Source: Variovorax terrae
GTDB taxonomy: Bacteria; Pseudomonadota; Gammaproteobacteria; Burkholderiales; Burkholderiaceae_C
Assembly (NCBI RefSeq): GCF_022809125.1
Contig: NZ_JALGBI010000001.1
Span: 2,542,001 to 2,606,000 of the forward strand
Reading direction: 5' to 3'
DNA: 64,000 bases
In this document: piece after piece, positions 47,972 to 56,120 of the stretch
Layout: every line of letters begins with the position of its first letter
Position numbering within the stretch: position 1 is the first letter of the stretch
Translations under genes and position numbers: made by a program
The notes under the pieces: model-generated
Told to the model about the DNA's origin: nothing
Database searches by the model: none
What the model saw: the letters and a program-made list of their open reading frames with translations, nothing else

Positions 47972-48777
47972 TGGAGCTGCAAGTCAACGGCCACGCCAGC
48001 TACTGCTACACCGGCGGCAAGCCCTTCGATCCCGCCAAACCCACCGTGGTCTTCATCCACGGCGTGCTGAACGACCACAGCGTCTGGATCCTGCAGAGCC
48101 GCTACTTCGCACACCACGGCTGGAACGTATTGGCGGTGGACCTGCCGGGCCACTGCCGCAGCGCCGGCGAGCCGCCGCGCTCGGTCGAAGAGGCCGCGCG
48201 CTTCATCGTCGCGCTGCTGGACGCCGCCGGCGTGCCGCGCGCCGCGCTGGTCGGCCACAGCTTCGGCTCGCTGATCGCGCTCGAGGTGGCCGGCAGCGCG
48301 CCCGAGCGCGTGAGCCAGCTCGTGATGGTGGGCACGGCCTTCCCGATGAAGGTGTCGCCCGCGCTGCTGGACGCCTCGCTGAACCAGCCGATGAAGGCCA
48401 TCGACATGGTCAACACCTTCTCGCACTCGATGCTGGCGCCACCGCCCTCCTCGCTCGGCCCCGGCACCTGGCTGCTTGGCGGCTCCCGGGCGCTGATGAA
48501 GCGGGTGCTGGCCAGCAACCCGCGGCACAACGTCTTCCACCTCGGCTTCAAGGCCTGCGACGACTACCAGGGCGGCGAAGTCCAGGCGGCGCGGTCACAG
48601 TGCGCTATCCTTTTCATAGCAGGCCGAAACGACCAGATGACCCCGCCCCGCGCCATGCAGGCGCTCGCGGCCAAGGCCAGGCACGGCCGCATCGTCACGC
48701 TGGAAGCCGGCCATGCGCTGATGACCGAAGCGCCCGACGCGGTGCTGTTCGCGCTCAAGGACTTCCTCCAGCCCTGA
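47971..48777 (+). CDS. Alpha/beta hydrolase
   Basis: A 268-residue alpha/beta hydrolase with an intact triad: GHSFGSLIALEVA (Ser near residue 97), the Asp in AGRNDQMTPPRAM and the His in LEAGHALMTEAP. The VFIHGVLNDHSVWIL loop is the oxyanion hole. It is translationally coupled to metY and could be a homoserine acyl-related hydrolase, but nothing shows that. The codons at 48602-48634 (including ATA, CTT, GCA and CGA) are unlike the rest of the gene and match the first half of the dispersed repeat. Confidence 0.87.
   Translation: MELQVNGHASYCYTGGKPFDPAKPTVVFIHGVLNDHSVWILQSRYFAHHGWNVLAVDLPGHCRSAGEPPRSVEEAARFIVALLDAAGVPRAALVGHSFGSLIALEVAGSAPERVSQLVMVGTAFPMKVSPALLDASLNQPMKAIDMVNTFSHSMLAPPPSSLGPGTWLLGGSRALMKRVLASNPRHNVFHLGFKACDDYQGGEVQAARSQCAILFIAGRNDQMTPPRAMQALAAKARHGRIVTLEAGHALMTEAPDAVLFALKDFLQP
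48602..48634 (+). repeat. Dispersed repeat, copy I, partial, inside a hydrolase gene
   Basis: GCTAT, seven bases, ATAGC, then AGGCCGAAACGACC match the first half of the repeat. The second half is absent. The stretch encodes conserved fold residues, so it may be a chance likeness, but its codons are atypical for the gene. Confidence 0.4.
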
Positions 48778-48787
48778 GCGGCGCGCC

Positions 48788-51466
48788 ATGGACTTGCGGC
48801 TGGCCCTCTATGAACTGGCGCACCGGCACCGGCTGACGCCGCAGGCACAGCGGCAACTGTTCGATGCCGCGCAACTCGAGCAGGAGCCCGCCTCGCTCGC
48901 CCCGTGGTTCTGGCGCAGCGTGGCCGTGCTGGCGGCAGCGCTCGGCGGCCTGGGCGTCATCCTCTGGATCGCCGCCAACTGGGACACGCTGGGCCGCTTC
49001 GGCCGCTTTGCCCTGCTGCAGGGGTTTGTGCTCGCCACGGGCCTGGGCGCGGCCTGGCGGCCGGCGGCGCGCGCGCCGCTGGGCCTGCTCGCGCTGCTGG
49101 GCACCGGCGGCCTGTTCGCTTACTTCGGCCAGACCTACCAGACCGGCGCCGACCCCTGGCAACTGTTCGCCCTGTGGGCCGCGCTGGCGCTGCCGCTGTG
49201 CCTCGCGGCGCGCAGCGATGTGCTGTGGGCGCCCTGGGCGCTGGTGGCCATGACCGCCATCTCGCTCTGGACTCACGCCCACACCGGCCACCGCTGGCGC
49301 GTCGAGCCCGGCGACCTGGGCACGCACGGGCTGGCCTGGGCCGCCGCCGCGCTGCTGGTGCTGGCACTCGGCGGCGCCGCGCGGCGCATCACCGGTGCCG
49401 GCCCCTGGGCCGGGCGCACGGCCGCCACCCTGGCGGTGGCGATGGTCACGTTCACCGCCATCGGCGGGCTGTTTTACGAGACCGTGGCGCCGCACTACCT
49501 GCTGGGCCTGCTGCTGCTCGCGGCCGCCTGCGCGCTGTTCGCGCGGCGCCGCGGCTTCGAGATCTACGGGCTGAGTGCGGCGGCCCTGGGCCTGAATGCG
49601 CTGGTGGTGGCGGGCCTGGTGCGGCTGCTGTTCAGCGACCACCATGGCGAGCCCATCGGCGCCCTGCTGCTCATCGGCCTGGCCTCGGCCGGCCTGCTCG
49701 CCGCCAGCGTCAACGGCATTCTGCGGCTCGCACGCCGGCCCGCAAACCTGCCACCGGAGCCGGCCGGCGCGGCGCGCGAAGCGCCGGCGCCGCAAGTGGC
49801 GGCTCCCCGGGCCGGCGACCGCCTCGGCGCTGCTTTGCAAGCTGCCATCGAGAGCGGCGTTCTTCCCGCCGAAGCCCGCCGCCCCGACTCGGAGACACGC
49901 CCCTGGCCGGTGGTGGTGCTCACGGCCCTGGGCGCGTGGCTGGCCGCGGTGCCATTGTTGGGCGTGGTGGGCCTGCTGCTGGGCGATCTGCTGAGCCGTG
50001 GCGCCGGCCCCTACCTGGTCGGCCTGCTGGTGCTGGCCGGCGCGGCCGTGGTGCTGCGCACCCGCGACGTGCCGGTGTTCTTCGAACAACTGGCGGTGCC
50101 GGCGCTGCTGGTGGGCGGCGGCAGCCTGGGCTTTGGCGCCTTCCGCGACCTGCCGGTCCAGGCCGCGGCCGCGCTGCTGGCCGCCATGGCCCTCGTGCTG
50201 GCCTGGGCCCTCAGGCGCCCCTGGTTGCGCGGGTTGCTGGGCGCCACCGCCGCCGTGCTGGTGATGCGGGCACTCTCGCCCGACCCGTGGCTCGGTTTCG
50301 GCCGCCGCGACACCACGACGCCGTGGCTGGTGCTGCACGCGGTGCTGGCCTTGTGGCTGCTGGCGCTTGCTGCGCAGCGCCAGGGGCTGAACGGCGGGGC
50401 GCGGGCGCCGTGGGCGGCAGCGCTGGAGTCCATCGCCACCGGCTGGCTGCTGGCCACGCTGGCCGGACTGGCCTGGTTCTCGGGCATGAGCTTTCTGGTC
50501 GGCGGCACGCTCGGCAACGGACTGGCCGCCGACATCACCCGCGAGCTGGGCACGCGAACGCGCGCCACAGGGCCTTCCGCCCTGCTGCTGCCGGCCGCTT
50601 CAGTCGGCCTCGCACTGCTGGCCACCGCCTTGGCAGGCCGCGCCTGGCCAAGCCTGCGCCGCCCGCTGTGCGCCGCCGTCGGCGGGGTGCTGGTGGCGCT
50701 GGCCGCCTGCCTGCCGGCGCTCGGGGGCGTGCTGCTGGCGGCTGCGCTCACCGCCACCACGCAGCGCTGGCGCCTGGCGGCCGCGGCCGCGCTGGCAGCG
50801 GCCTGGATCGTCGGCAGCTTCTACTACCAGCTGCAGTGGCCCCTGGCCACCAAGGCCATGATGCTGGCCGCGGCCGGCGCCCTGTTGGGCGCCATCGCCT
50901 GGCTGGCCTGGCGCCGCGATGCACACGCGCGCGCGCCGGAGCGGCCGGCCCCCGCAGGCCCGCAACGCGCGCCCATGCTGGTGGCGCTGGGCCTGGTGGC
51001 CACGCTGGCCGTGGCCAACTTCGCGATCTGGCAGAAGGAACGCCTGATTGCCCACGGCCAGCCCGTGTACGTCGAACTGGCCCCGGTGGACCCGCGCTCG
51101 CTGATGCAGGGCGACTACATGCGGCTGAACTTCCGCATTCCCGACGGCGTGCGGCATGAACTCGACTCGCTCGACTCGCTCGTCGCGCTCGGGCGCCCAC
51201 AGGCCATGGCGCGGCGCGACGCACGCGGCGTGGCCACGCTGCTGCGCCTGCAGGCGCCGGGCGCGCCGCTGGCGGCGGACGAGTTCCTGATCGAGCTCAG
51301 CCCCAAGGACGGGCGCTGGATCCTGGTCAGCGATGCCTGGTACTTCAGGGAAGGAGACGCCGCGCGCTGGGCGGCGGCCCGCTATGGCGAATTCCGCGTG
51401 CTGCCCGATGGCACGGCCCTGCTGGTGGGCATGGCCGACGAGCGGCTGCAGCCGATACGGCCTTGA
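48788..51466 (+). CDS. Large membrane protein: DUF2157, DUF4401 and GDYxxLxY modules fused
   Basis: An 892-residue inner-membrane protein with about 20 hydrophobic helices. Residues 1-140 resemble DUF2157 (LAHRHRLTPQAQRQLFDAAQ, then ILWIAANWDTLG). Residues about 370-680 match DUF4401 (LTALGAWLAAVPLLGVVGLL, RTRDVPVFFEQLAVPALLVG). Residues about 730-890 form a periplasm-facing GDYxxLxY domain (VDPRSLMQGDYMRLNFRIP). In many bacteria these are three adjacent genes. Function of the set is unknown. It starts ten bases after the hydrolase gene. Confidence 0.8.
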   Translation: MDLRLALYELAHRHRLTPQAQRQLFDAAQLEQEPASLAPWFWRSVAVLAAALGGLGVILWIAANWDTLGRFGRFALLQGFVLATGLGAAWRPAARAPLGLLALLGTGGLFAYFGQTYQTGADPWQLFALWAALALPLCLAARSDVLWAPWALVAMTAISLWTHAHTGHRWRVEPGDLGTHGLAWAAAALLVLALGGAARRITGAGPWAGRTAATLAVAMVTFTAIGGLFYETVAPHYLLGLLLLAAACALFARRRGFEIYGLSAAALGLNALVVAGLVRLLFSDHHGEPIGALLLIGLASAGLLAASVNGILRLARRPANLPPEPAGAAREAPAPQVAAPRAGDRLGAALQAAIESGVLPAEARRPDSETRPWPVVVLTALGAWLAAVPLLGVVGLLLGDLLSRGAGPYLVGLLVLAGAAVVLRTRDVPVFFEQLAVPALLVGGGSLGFGAFRDLPVQAAAALLAAMALVLAWALRRPWLRGLLGATAAVLVMRALSPDPWLGFGRRDTTTPWLVLHAVLALWLLALAAQRQGLNGGARAPWAAALESIATGWLLATLAGLAWFSGMSFLVGGTLGNGLAADITRELGTRTRATGPSALLLPAASVGLALLATALAGRAWPSLRRPLCAAVGGVLVALAACLPALGGVLLAAALTATTQRWRLAAAAALAAAWIVGSFYYQLQWPLATKAMMLAAAGALLGAIAWLAWRRDAHARAPERPAPAGPQRAPMLVALGLVATLAVANFAIWQKERLIAHGQPVYVELAPVDPRSLMQGDYMRLNFRIPDGVRHELDSLDSLVALGRPQAMARRDARGVATLLRLQAPGAPLAADEFLIELSPKDGRWILVSDAWYFREGDAARWAAARYGEFRVLPDGTALLVGMADERLQPIRP

Positions 51467-51503
51467 AAGATCGCCTCATTCCGGGAATGCCGGAAAAAAG
51501 AAA

Positions 51504-51638
51504 CTAGGCGTCCGTGATCAGCCCGCGCTCGAGCGCGAGACCCGAGGCGCTCTTGTTGCCCCGAGGAGCAGCCCGGTAGAGCGCGGACAGCTCATTCCAG
51601 TCGAGACCGTCCAGCGAGCATTTCCAGTGCAGCGCCAT
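51504..51638 (-). pseudogene. Remnant of a GNAT acetyltransferase, N-terminal 44 codons
   Basis: A short frame beginning MALHWKCSLDGLDWNELSAL and continuing YRAAPRGNKSASGL. This is the typical first strand and helix of a small GNAT acetyltransferase (usually about 140 residues), but the frame stops after 44 codons and no continuation is visible downstream. GAGGAA precedes the ATG. It is most simply a gene that has lost its 3' part, though a made-up small protein of this start cannot be excluded. Confidence 0.5.
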
Positions 51639-51656
51639 GGCGGATTCCTCGTGAAC

Positions 51657-52115
51657 TCAGGCCGGGGCCCCGTCGCCCTTCCTTCGCGCCACCCACCACC
51701 GGAAACCGAGGCAAATGGCCAGCAGCGGAACGCACTGGTATGGCAGCAGCCCGATGGACAGGGCGGCGGCGGTCCACATCTGCTGCTTCAAGTGGATTTG
51801 CGCATCGTGGTAGGCGAAAAAGTACGCCAGGCCCAGCAGCAGGGCCCCGAAAAGAAACACCACGAGCCCGCGGTCCACTCCTTTTTTCCGGGCCAGGGAG
51901 GCCGACATCCAGCCGAGCAGCAGGAACGGCAGCAGCAGCATGGCGGTGCCCAGGGGCTCGGCGACCGCCTGGCGGGCGTGCGCCTGCATCGCCTGGGCGA
52001 GGCTGTCATCGCCCACCGAGGTTCGCGCCAGGACATCCGCACCGAACGTCGTGGCCAGGAAGAAGAGCACCGCAAGGCAGAAGAAGACCGCGTAGGGCCG
52101 GTCGCGCAGCATCAT
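51657..52115 (-). CDS. Unknown four-helix membrane protein
   Basis: A 152-residue inner-membrane protein with four hydrophobic segments (about 9-27, 58-73, 84-104, 117-140) and a charged C-terminus. I do not recognise the family. A periplasm-exposed loop of about 30 residues lies between the first two helices (ARTSVGDDSLAQAMQAHARQ). It is preceded by AGGAAGGA and follows the small membrane protein gene at 52135 by 19 bases, so the two are probably co-transcribed. Confidence 0.72.
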   Translation of the reverse strand: MMLRDRPYAVFFCLAVLFFLATTFGADVLARTSVGDDSLAQAMQAHARQAVAEPLGTAMLLLPFLLLGWMSASLARKKGVDRGLVVFLFGALLLGLAYFFAYHDAQIHLKQQMWTAAALSIGLLPYQCVPLLAICLGFRWWVARRKGDGAPA

Positions 52116-52134
52116 GGCATTCCTTCCTGAAGTT

Positions 52135-52515
52135 TCACGCTCCGCGCCTGGACAGGAGAAGCGCAGCGCCTCCCGCCACAAGCAGCACCAGGGCAAGCAT
52201 ATCCGCGAAGACGACTCGGGCCAATGGCGCGTTGTACCCGCCGACCGCCACCGCCAGCAGCACGAAAGAAACGACACTTGCGAGCCCCGCCACGAACCCG
52301 ATGGCCTGGTACTGCGGGCAAAACGCCGCATACACCAGAAAGGCGCCGAGCAGCCCGAAGAGAACCGCCCGATGGCGCAGCAGGATTTCCAGATTGGGTT
52401 CGGCCACAGGAATCCCATAGAGCGCCGACAGGCGCTCGGGGCCGGCCACGCCGGAGAGCGGCAGCAGGTGAATGATGCCCGTCAGCAGCAGCGTGGCGGC
52501 GATGAAGTAGCGCAT
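52135..52515 (-). CDS. Small four-helix membrane protein (Comamonadaceae type)
   Basis: A 126-residue inner-membrane protein with four hydrophobic helices. It begins RYFIAATLLLTGIIHLLPLS and has the conserved GPERLSALYGIPVAEPNLEI and RHRAVLFGLLGAFLVYAAFC stretches. Similar proteins are often carried under the name phosphopantetheine adenylyltransferase in this family, for which I see no basis: there is no HxGH nucleotide motif and the protein is all membrane. Function is unknown. Alternative starts lie at 52533 and 52557. Confidence 0.78.
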   Translation of the reverse strand: MRYFIAATLLLTGIIHLLPLSGVAGPERLSALYGIPVAEPNLEILLRHRAVLFGLLGAFLVYAAFCPQYQAIGFVAGLASVVSFVLLAVAVGGYNAPLARVVFADMLALVLLVAGGAALLLSRRGA

Positions 52516-52656
52516 GGCGTCGATCCCGGGCATGGTGTTCACCGGTTTGTACCCCATGCGGGCGCAGGACGGCCATGACCGGGGAGGTCAACACGGCGGG
52601 CCAGGCGTTCGACGTCGCGCGCTGCCGTGGCTTGGCGCCGGAGGCGGCCCCCGTCG

Positions 52657-53043
52657 TCACAGGGGCGTCTCCGCCGCCACCATGAAGGCGCTGGCGCGCA
52701 CCGGGTCGATGGGCCGGATCTCGTACGCCAGGCCGCAAGCCAGGCAGGGGTTTCCCGCCGCGATGCGCGCGGCTTCATCGAGGCTGCCGGCCAGGATGAA
52801 CCAGTAGCCGCCGATGACCTCCTTGGCTTCGGTGAACGGTCCATCCGTCACGCTGTGCCTCGACACGATCTTCCCTTCCCTGGCCAGCCGCTGCCCGGCC
52901 TTCATCTTTCCTTCGGCCACCAGTTGGTCGTGCCAGGCGTAGAACCGGTCGATCGCATCCTGTATCGCCTCCCGCGAGACATCCGCATCCCATTGCCCGC
53001 GAGAGATGACGAGGTACTCCGAGAGGGCGGTGTTTGCGGTCAT
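52657..53043 (-). CDS. YCII-related domain protein
   Basis: A 128-residue cytoplasmic protein of the YCII family (dimeric alpha-beta barrel). SEYLVISRGQWDADVSREAI, DGPFTEAKEVIGGYWFILAG and AYEIRPIDPVRASAF match the family. Members have been suggested as enzymes or accessory partners of ECF sigma factors; no sigma gene lies nearby. The KEVIGGYW motif holds the conserved Gly-Gly. The gene is independent of its neighbours, with a 141-bp gap on one side. Confidence 0.85.
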   Translation of the reverse strand: MTANTALSEYLVISRGQWDADVSREAIQDAIDRFYAWHDQLVAEGKMKAGQRLAREGKIVSRHSVTDGPFTEAKEVIGGYWFILAGSLDEAARIAAGNPCLACGLAYEIRPIDPVRASAFMVAAETPL

Positions 53044-53106
53044 GGCGGGCGTCCTGCGGTGTCGCGCGCCGGATCGGGATAGACCCTGGCGCCTGGGAAC
53101 AGGATT

Positions 53107-53670
53107 CTAGGCACCCTGCCCGCTCCACTGCTCGCGCGAAAGCCGGTACAGGACATGCTCCCGAAGGGGATTGCCCACCGGCACCGCCGGATGCTCGAAC
53201 GTGCCGGCGGCTTCAAGCATGCCCAGGCGCGCCATCACGGCGCGCGAGCGCAGGTTGCGAACGGCGGTGAAGGAGACGATCTCGGGCAGGCGCAGCACCT
53301 CGAAGCCCGCGCGCAACGCCGCGCCGGCCGCTTCCGTAGCGAACCCCTGACCCCAAGACGAAAAGCCAAGCCGCCATCCGATTTCGACGCACGGAGCAAA
53401 CGGAAGCTCGGCCATCGGCGTGTGCAAGCCGACAAACCCGATGAACTGCCGCGCCTCCTTCGTTTCGACGGCCCAGAAACCCCAGCCGCGCTCGGCGATC
53501 AGCGCCTGGCAGCGCTCGGCCATTGCGTCGCTGGCAGCGCGCTCGAGCGGTGCCGGGAAAAACGCCATCACCTTCGGGTCGGCATTGAGCGCCGCGAACG
53601 GCTCGCGGTCCGAGGCCTTCCACTGCCGCAGGTACAGGCGCCCGGTTTCAAGCTCGATCAGTTCAGCCAT
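53107..53670 (-). CDS. GNAT family N-acetyltransferase, RimJ/RimL type
   Basis: A 187-residue acetyl-CoA-dependent acetyltransferase. ELETGRLYLRQWKASDREPF is the N-terminal strand pair, and the acetyl-CoA loop region is RLGFSSWGQGFATEAAGAAL near residue 97. VRNLRSRAVMARLGMLEAAG is the C-terminal helix and strand. Substrates may be ribosomal protein N-termini or small amines. The start overlaps the end of the DUF6404 gene by eight bases, so the two are co-translated. GNAT remnant DNA lies 1.5 kb away. Confidence 0.9.
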   Translation of the reverse strand: MAELIELETGRLYLRQWKASDREPFAALNADPKVMAFFPAPLERAASDAMAERCQALIAERGWGFWAVETKEARQFIGFVGLHTPMAELPFAPCVEIGWRLGFSSWGQGFATEAAGAALRAGFEVLRLPEIVSFTAVRNLRSRAVMARLGMLEAAGTFEHPAVPVGNPLREHVLYRLSREQWSGQGA

Positions 53671-54073
53671 CTGCCGGAGACCTCTTCCCATGGGGTTGCG
53701 GCCGGAACTGCTGCCAGTGCGGTATGGCGTTCCTGCGCGCACTGCGGCGGTAGTAGGCCGCCAGCGCCAGCCCGAGCAGGCAGGCCGAGCCGATGATGAC
53801 GACAAGCCCCTGCCAGGGCGGCGCGTCGGAATCGATCGCGATCCATCCCGCGGCCTGCAGCAGCACCGCCACCCCATTGATGAGCGCACAGGTGACGATG
53901 AAGCAAACGGCGCTGAAGGCGAAATTGAACCCGAACCCCGAAAAATGAGGCGGCGGAACCGGGACGCGCAACCACCAGAGCAGGCCGTAGTTCGGCGGAG
54001 CCGACAGGCTGCGCGAGACGCCTGCCGATGCCAGCAGATCCAATGCCGCCTTGAGCTTCTGGTTGAAATCCAT
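53663..54073 (-). CDS. DUF6404 family membrane protein
   Basis: A 136-residue protein with a short N-terminal helix (FNQKLKAALDLLASAGVSRS), the conserved APPNYGLLWWLRVPVPPPHF segment and two hydrophobic helices (about 55-75 and 88-108). These match the DUF6404 family of unknown function. It overlaps the GNAT gene by eight bases and follows DUF2867 by 14 bases, so the three are one unit. The start at 54073 was chosen because the N-terminal 42 codons of the longer frame are not conserved. Confidence 0.75.
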   Translation of the reverse strand: MDFNQKLKAALDLLASAGVSRSLSAPPNYGLLWWLRVPVPPPHFSGFGFNFAFSAVCFIVTCALINGVAVLLQAAGWIAIDSDAPPWQGLVVIIGSACLLGLALAAYYRRSARRNAIPHWQQFRPQPHGKRSPADG

Positions 54074-54087
54074 GGCGTCTTGTCGGC

Positions 54088-54624
54088 TCACAGTCTTCCT
54101 GAGGTCACTGCGTTCGAGATGAGCCGCCGAACACCCCATGAGTGAAATGGAACGATGCAGAAGAGATAGACCTTGCCAAAGGTGTTGTGGACCACGCAAA
54201 CCGTGGACACGACCACGCTCGCCGTTCCGCCATCCACCATCCGCAGCACGGAAACCCTGAAGTCGAGATGCCGGTTGTCGCGCCCCGCCACCAGTTCGTT
54301 GTCGGTCAAGGCGAAGATCGGCCAGGCCCCGATCCTGTCGCCGACGGCGTATCGCGCCTTGAACACGGGGTTCATGACCTCGGCCGCCGTCGGGGCATCG
54401 AGTCCACAGAGCGAGGCCGCTGCGTTGCGGATCATCAGGATCACCCGGATCCAGGTGGGGCGGTGTGCAAAAATTCCAAGAAAGAGGTCAACGGCGCCCG
54501 CGTCGCTCCGGTGCATCGGCGCACGATACGAATCCCGGAAGTAGGCCGCCCCAACCCAGCGGCGGTCCATCACGCTCACGGAGGGGAAGTCGCATTCCTC
54601 GACGGTCTTTGGTGCTGGGGGCAT
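54088..54624 (-). CDS. DUF2867 family protein
   Basis: A 178-residue protein with a conserved core (IGAWPIFALTDNELVAGRDN, RHLDFRVSVLRM, VVHNTFGKVYLFCIVPFHSW). DUF2867 proteins are lipid-transfer-like (START/SRPBCC-type) folds of unknown function. There is no signal peptide. The gene leads a three-gene set with DUF6404 and the GNAT gene. The 164-bp gap to the P450 gene holds the divergent start regions. Confidence 0.82.
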   Translation of the reverse strand: MPPAPKTVEECDFPSVSVMDRRWVGAAYFRDSYRAPMHRSDAGAVDLFLGIFAHRPTWIRVILMIRNAAASLCGLDAPTAAEVMNPVFKARYAVGDRIGAWPIFALTDNELVAGRDNRHLDFRVSVLRMVDGGTASVVVSTVCVVHNTFGKVYLFCIVPFHSWGVRRLISNAVTSGRL

Positions 54625-54777
54625 GGGTCACACTTGAAGATCAAGCATACATGAGACCCTCGCGGCTGGATGCGAACGCATCGGGAAATCTGCCCCCGGA
54701 AACCCCAGTCCACGCGCCCGCGCCCTCAGCCGCCCTGCCGCGGGATTTCCATAGACCGATGAAGCGCGCCCCGCAGG

Positions 54778-54783
54778 TATAAC
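54778..54783 (+). promoter_or_regulatory. Possible -10 of a leaderless transcript for the P450 gene
   Basis: TATAAC ends five bases before the ATG at 54789, so transcription would start at or next to the start codon. There is no Shine-Dalgarno sequence. No convincing -35 is seen. Confidence 0.35.
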
Positions 54784-54788
54784 GCCGC

Positions 54789-56078
54789 ATGGCTTCTCCG
54801 CTCTCCATCACCCCGCCCATGGCGCCGGGGCGCGCCCGCGACATCGCCGCCAGCCTGGACCTGCGCGCCCTGCCCCCCGACTTCTACGCCAACCCCTACC
54901 CCGTCTACGCGCTGCTGCGCGACACCGAGCCGGTGCGGCGCATGCCCGACGGCTCGTACTTCCTCACCCGCCATGCCGACCTGGTGGCGGTGTACCGCGA
55001 CGCGCAGGCGTTCAGCTCGGACAAGAAGGTGGAGTTCGAGCCCAAGTACGGCGGCGCCTCGCCCTTGTTCGCGCACCACACCACCAGCCTGGTGTTCAAC
55101 GACCCGCCGCTGCACACCCGCGTGCGCAAGCTCATCATGGGCGCGCTCACGCGCCGCGCCATCGCCGACCTGGAGCCGGGCCTGGTGAGCCTGGTGGACA
55201 GCCTGCTCGACGCCATCGAGGCCCGGGGCGGCGGCGACCTGATCGAGGACTTTGCCTCGGCGATCCCGGTGGAGATCATCGGCAACCTGCTGGGCGTGCC
55301 GCATGCCGACCGCGCGCCGCTGCGCGGCTGGTCGCTCGCCATCCTCGGCGCGCTGGAACCGCGGCTCACGCCCGAGCAGGAGGCGCTGGGCAACCACAGC
55401 GTGCGCGAATTCACGGCCTATCTGCAAGGCCTGGTGGCCGAGCGCCGCCGCCGTCCCGGCGACCCGGAGCACGACGTGCTCACGCGGCTGATCCAGGGCG
55501 AAGGCCAGGGCGAGCAGCTCAGCGAGATGGAGCTGCTGCAGAACTGCGTGTTCATCCTCAATGCCGGCCACGAAACCACCACCAACCTGATCGGCAACGC
55601 CCTGGTGGCGCTGCAGGAATGGCCCGGCCAGAAAGCCGATCTGCTATCAAAACTAGAGCACTCCACGACCGCTGCACCTGGACATGAGGCCATTTTGACC
55701 CTTGCCATCGATGAATTCCTGCGTTTCGAGTCGTCCAACCAGCTCGGCAACCGCCGCGCGCTGCGCGCCTGCGAGATCGGCGGCGTGGCCCTGCCCGAAG
55801 GCGCGCTGGTGACGCTGTGCATCGGCGCGGCCAACCGCGACCCGGCCCAGTTCCCTAATCCCGACCAGTTGGATCTGGCGCGCGCCGACAACCGCCACCT
55901 GGCCTTCGGCTTCGGCATCCACCAGTGCGCGGGCCTGAGCCTGGCGCGGCTGGAGGGGCGCATTGCCATCGGCCGCTTTCTGCAGCGCTTTCCGCACTAC
56001 CGGCTCACGGCCGCGCCCACGCGCGGAGGCCGCGCACGGTTCAGGGGTTTTCTGCGCGCGCCGCTCAGCCTCGTTTGA
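54789..56078 (+). CDS. Cytochrome P450 with a translated repeat element
   Basis: A 429-residue cytosolic P450. The I-helix oxygen motif is LNAGHETTTNLIGNALVALQ (near residue 258), the ExxR is EFLR in IDEFLRFESSNQ, and the haem-cysteine motif is FGFGIHQCAG (near residue 378). The repeat copy at 55639-55700 is read in frame as LLSKLEHSTTAAPGHEAILT between the I-helix and the ExxR helix (J region), making that stretch longer than in relatives. The redox partner is not encoded nearby. The start may be leaderless. Confidence 0.92.
   Translation: MASPLSITPPMAPGRARDIAASLDLRALPPDFYANPYPVYALLRDTEPVRRMPDGSYFLTRHADLVAVYRDAQAFSSDKKVEFEPKYGGASPLFAHHTTSLVFNDPPLHTRVRKLIMGALTRRAIADLEPGLVSLVDSLLDAIEARGGGDLIEDFASAIPVEIIGNLLGVPHADRAPLRGWSLAILGALEPRLTPEQEALGNHSVREFTAYLQGLVAERRRRPGDPEHDVLTRLIQGEGQGEQLSEMELLQNCVFILNAGHETTTNLIGNALVALQEWPGQKADLLSKLEHSTTAAPGHEAILTLAIDEFLRFESSNQLGNRRALRACEIGGVALPEGALVTLCIGAANRDPAQFPNPDQLDLARADNRHLAFGFGIHQCAGLSLARLEGRIAIGRFLQRFPHYRLTAAPTRGGRARFRGFLRAPLSLV
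55639..55700 (+). repeat. Dispersed repeat, copy G, inside the P450 gene
   Basis: GATCTGCTATCAAAACTAGA, CGACCGCTGCACCTGGACAT and GAGGCCATTTTGAC follow the family order. The element is intact enough to be recognised and has no stop in the reading frame. Confidence 0.78.
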
Positions 56079-56120
56079 ACTACGGCGGCAAGCCGGACCC
56101 GGCACCTGCCGCAGCCATCC

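Noticed and set aside
51478..51497. TTCCGG/CCGGAA hairpin followed by AAAAAA after the large membrane protein gene
   Set aside because: On the + strand the tail is A, not T, and on the other strand the T run comes before the hairpin, so it is not a standard terminator in either direction.
52135..52515. Phosphopantetheine adenylyltransferase as product name
   Set aside because: The protein is a four-helix membrane protein without the nucleotidyltransferase HxGH motif; such a name would be a carried-over misannotation.
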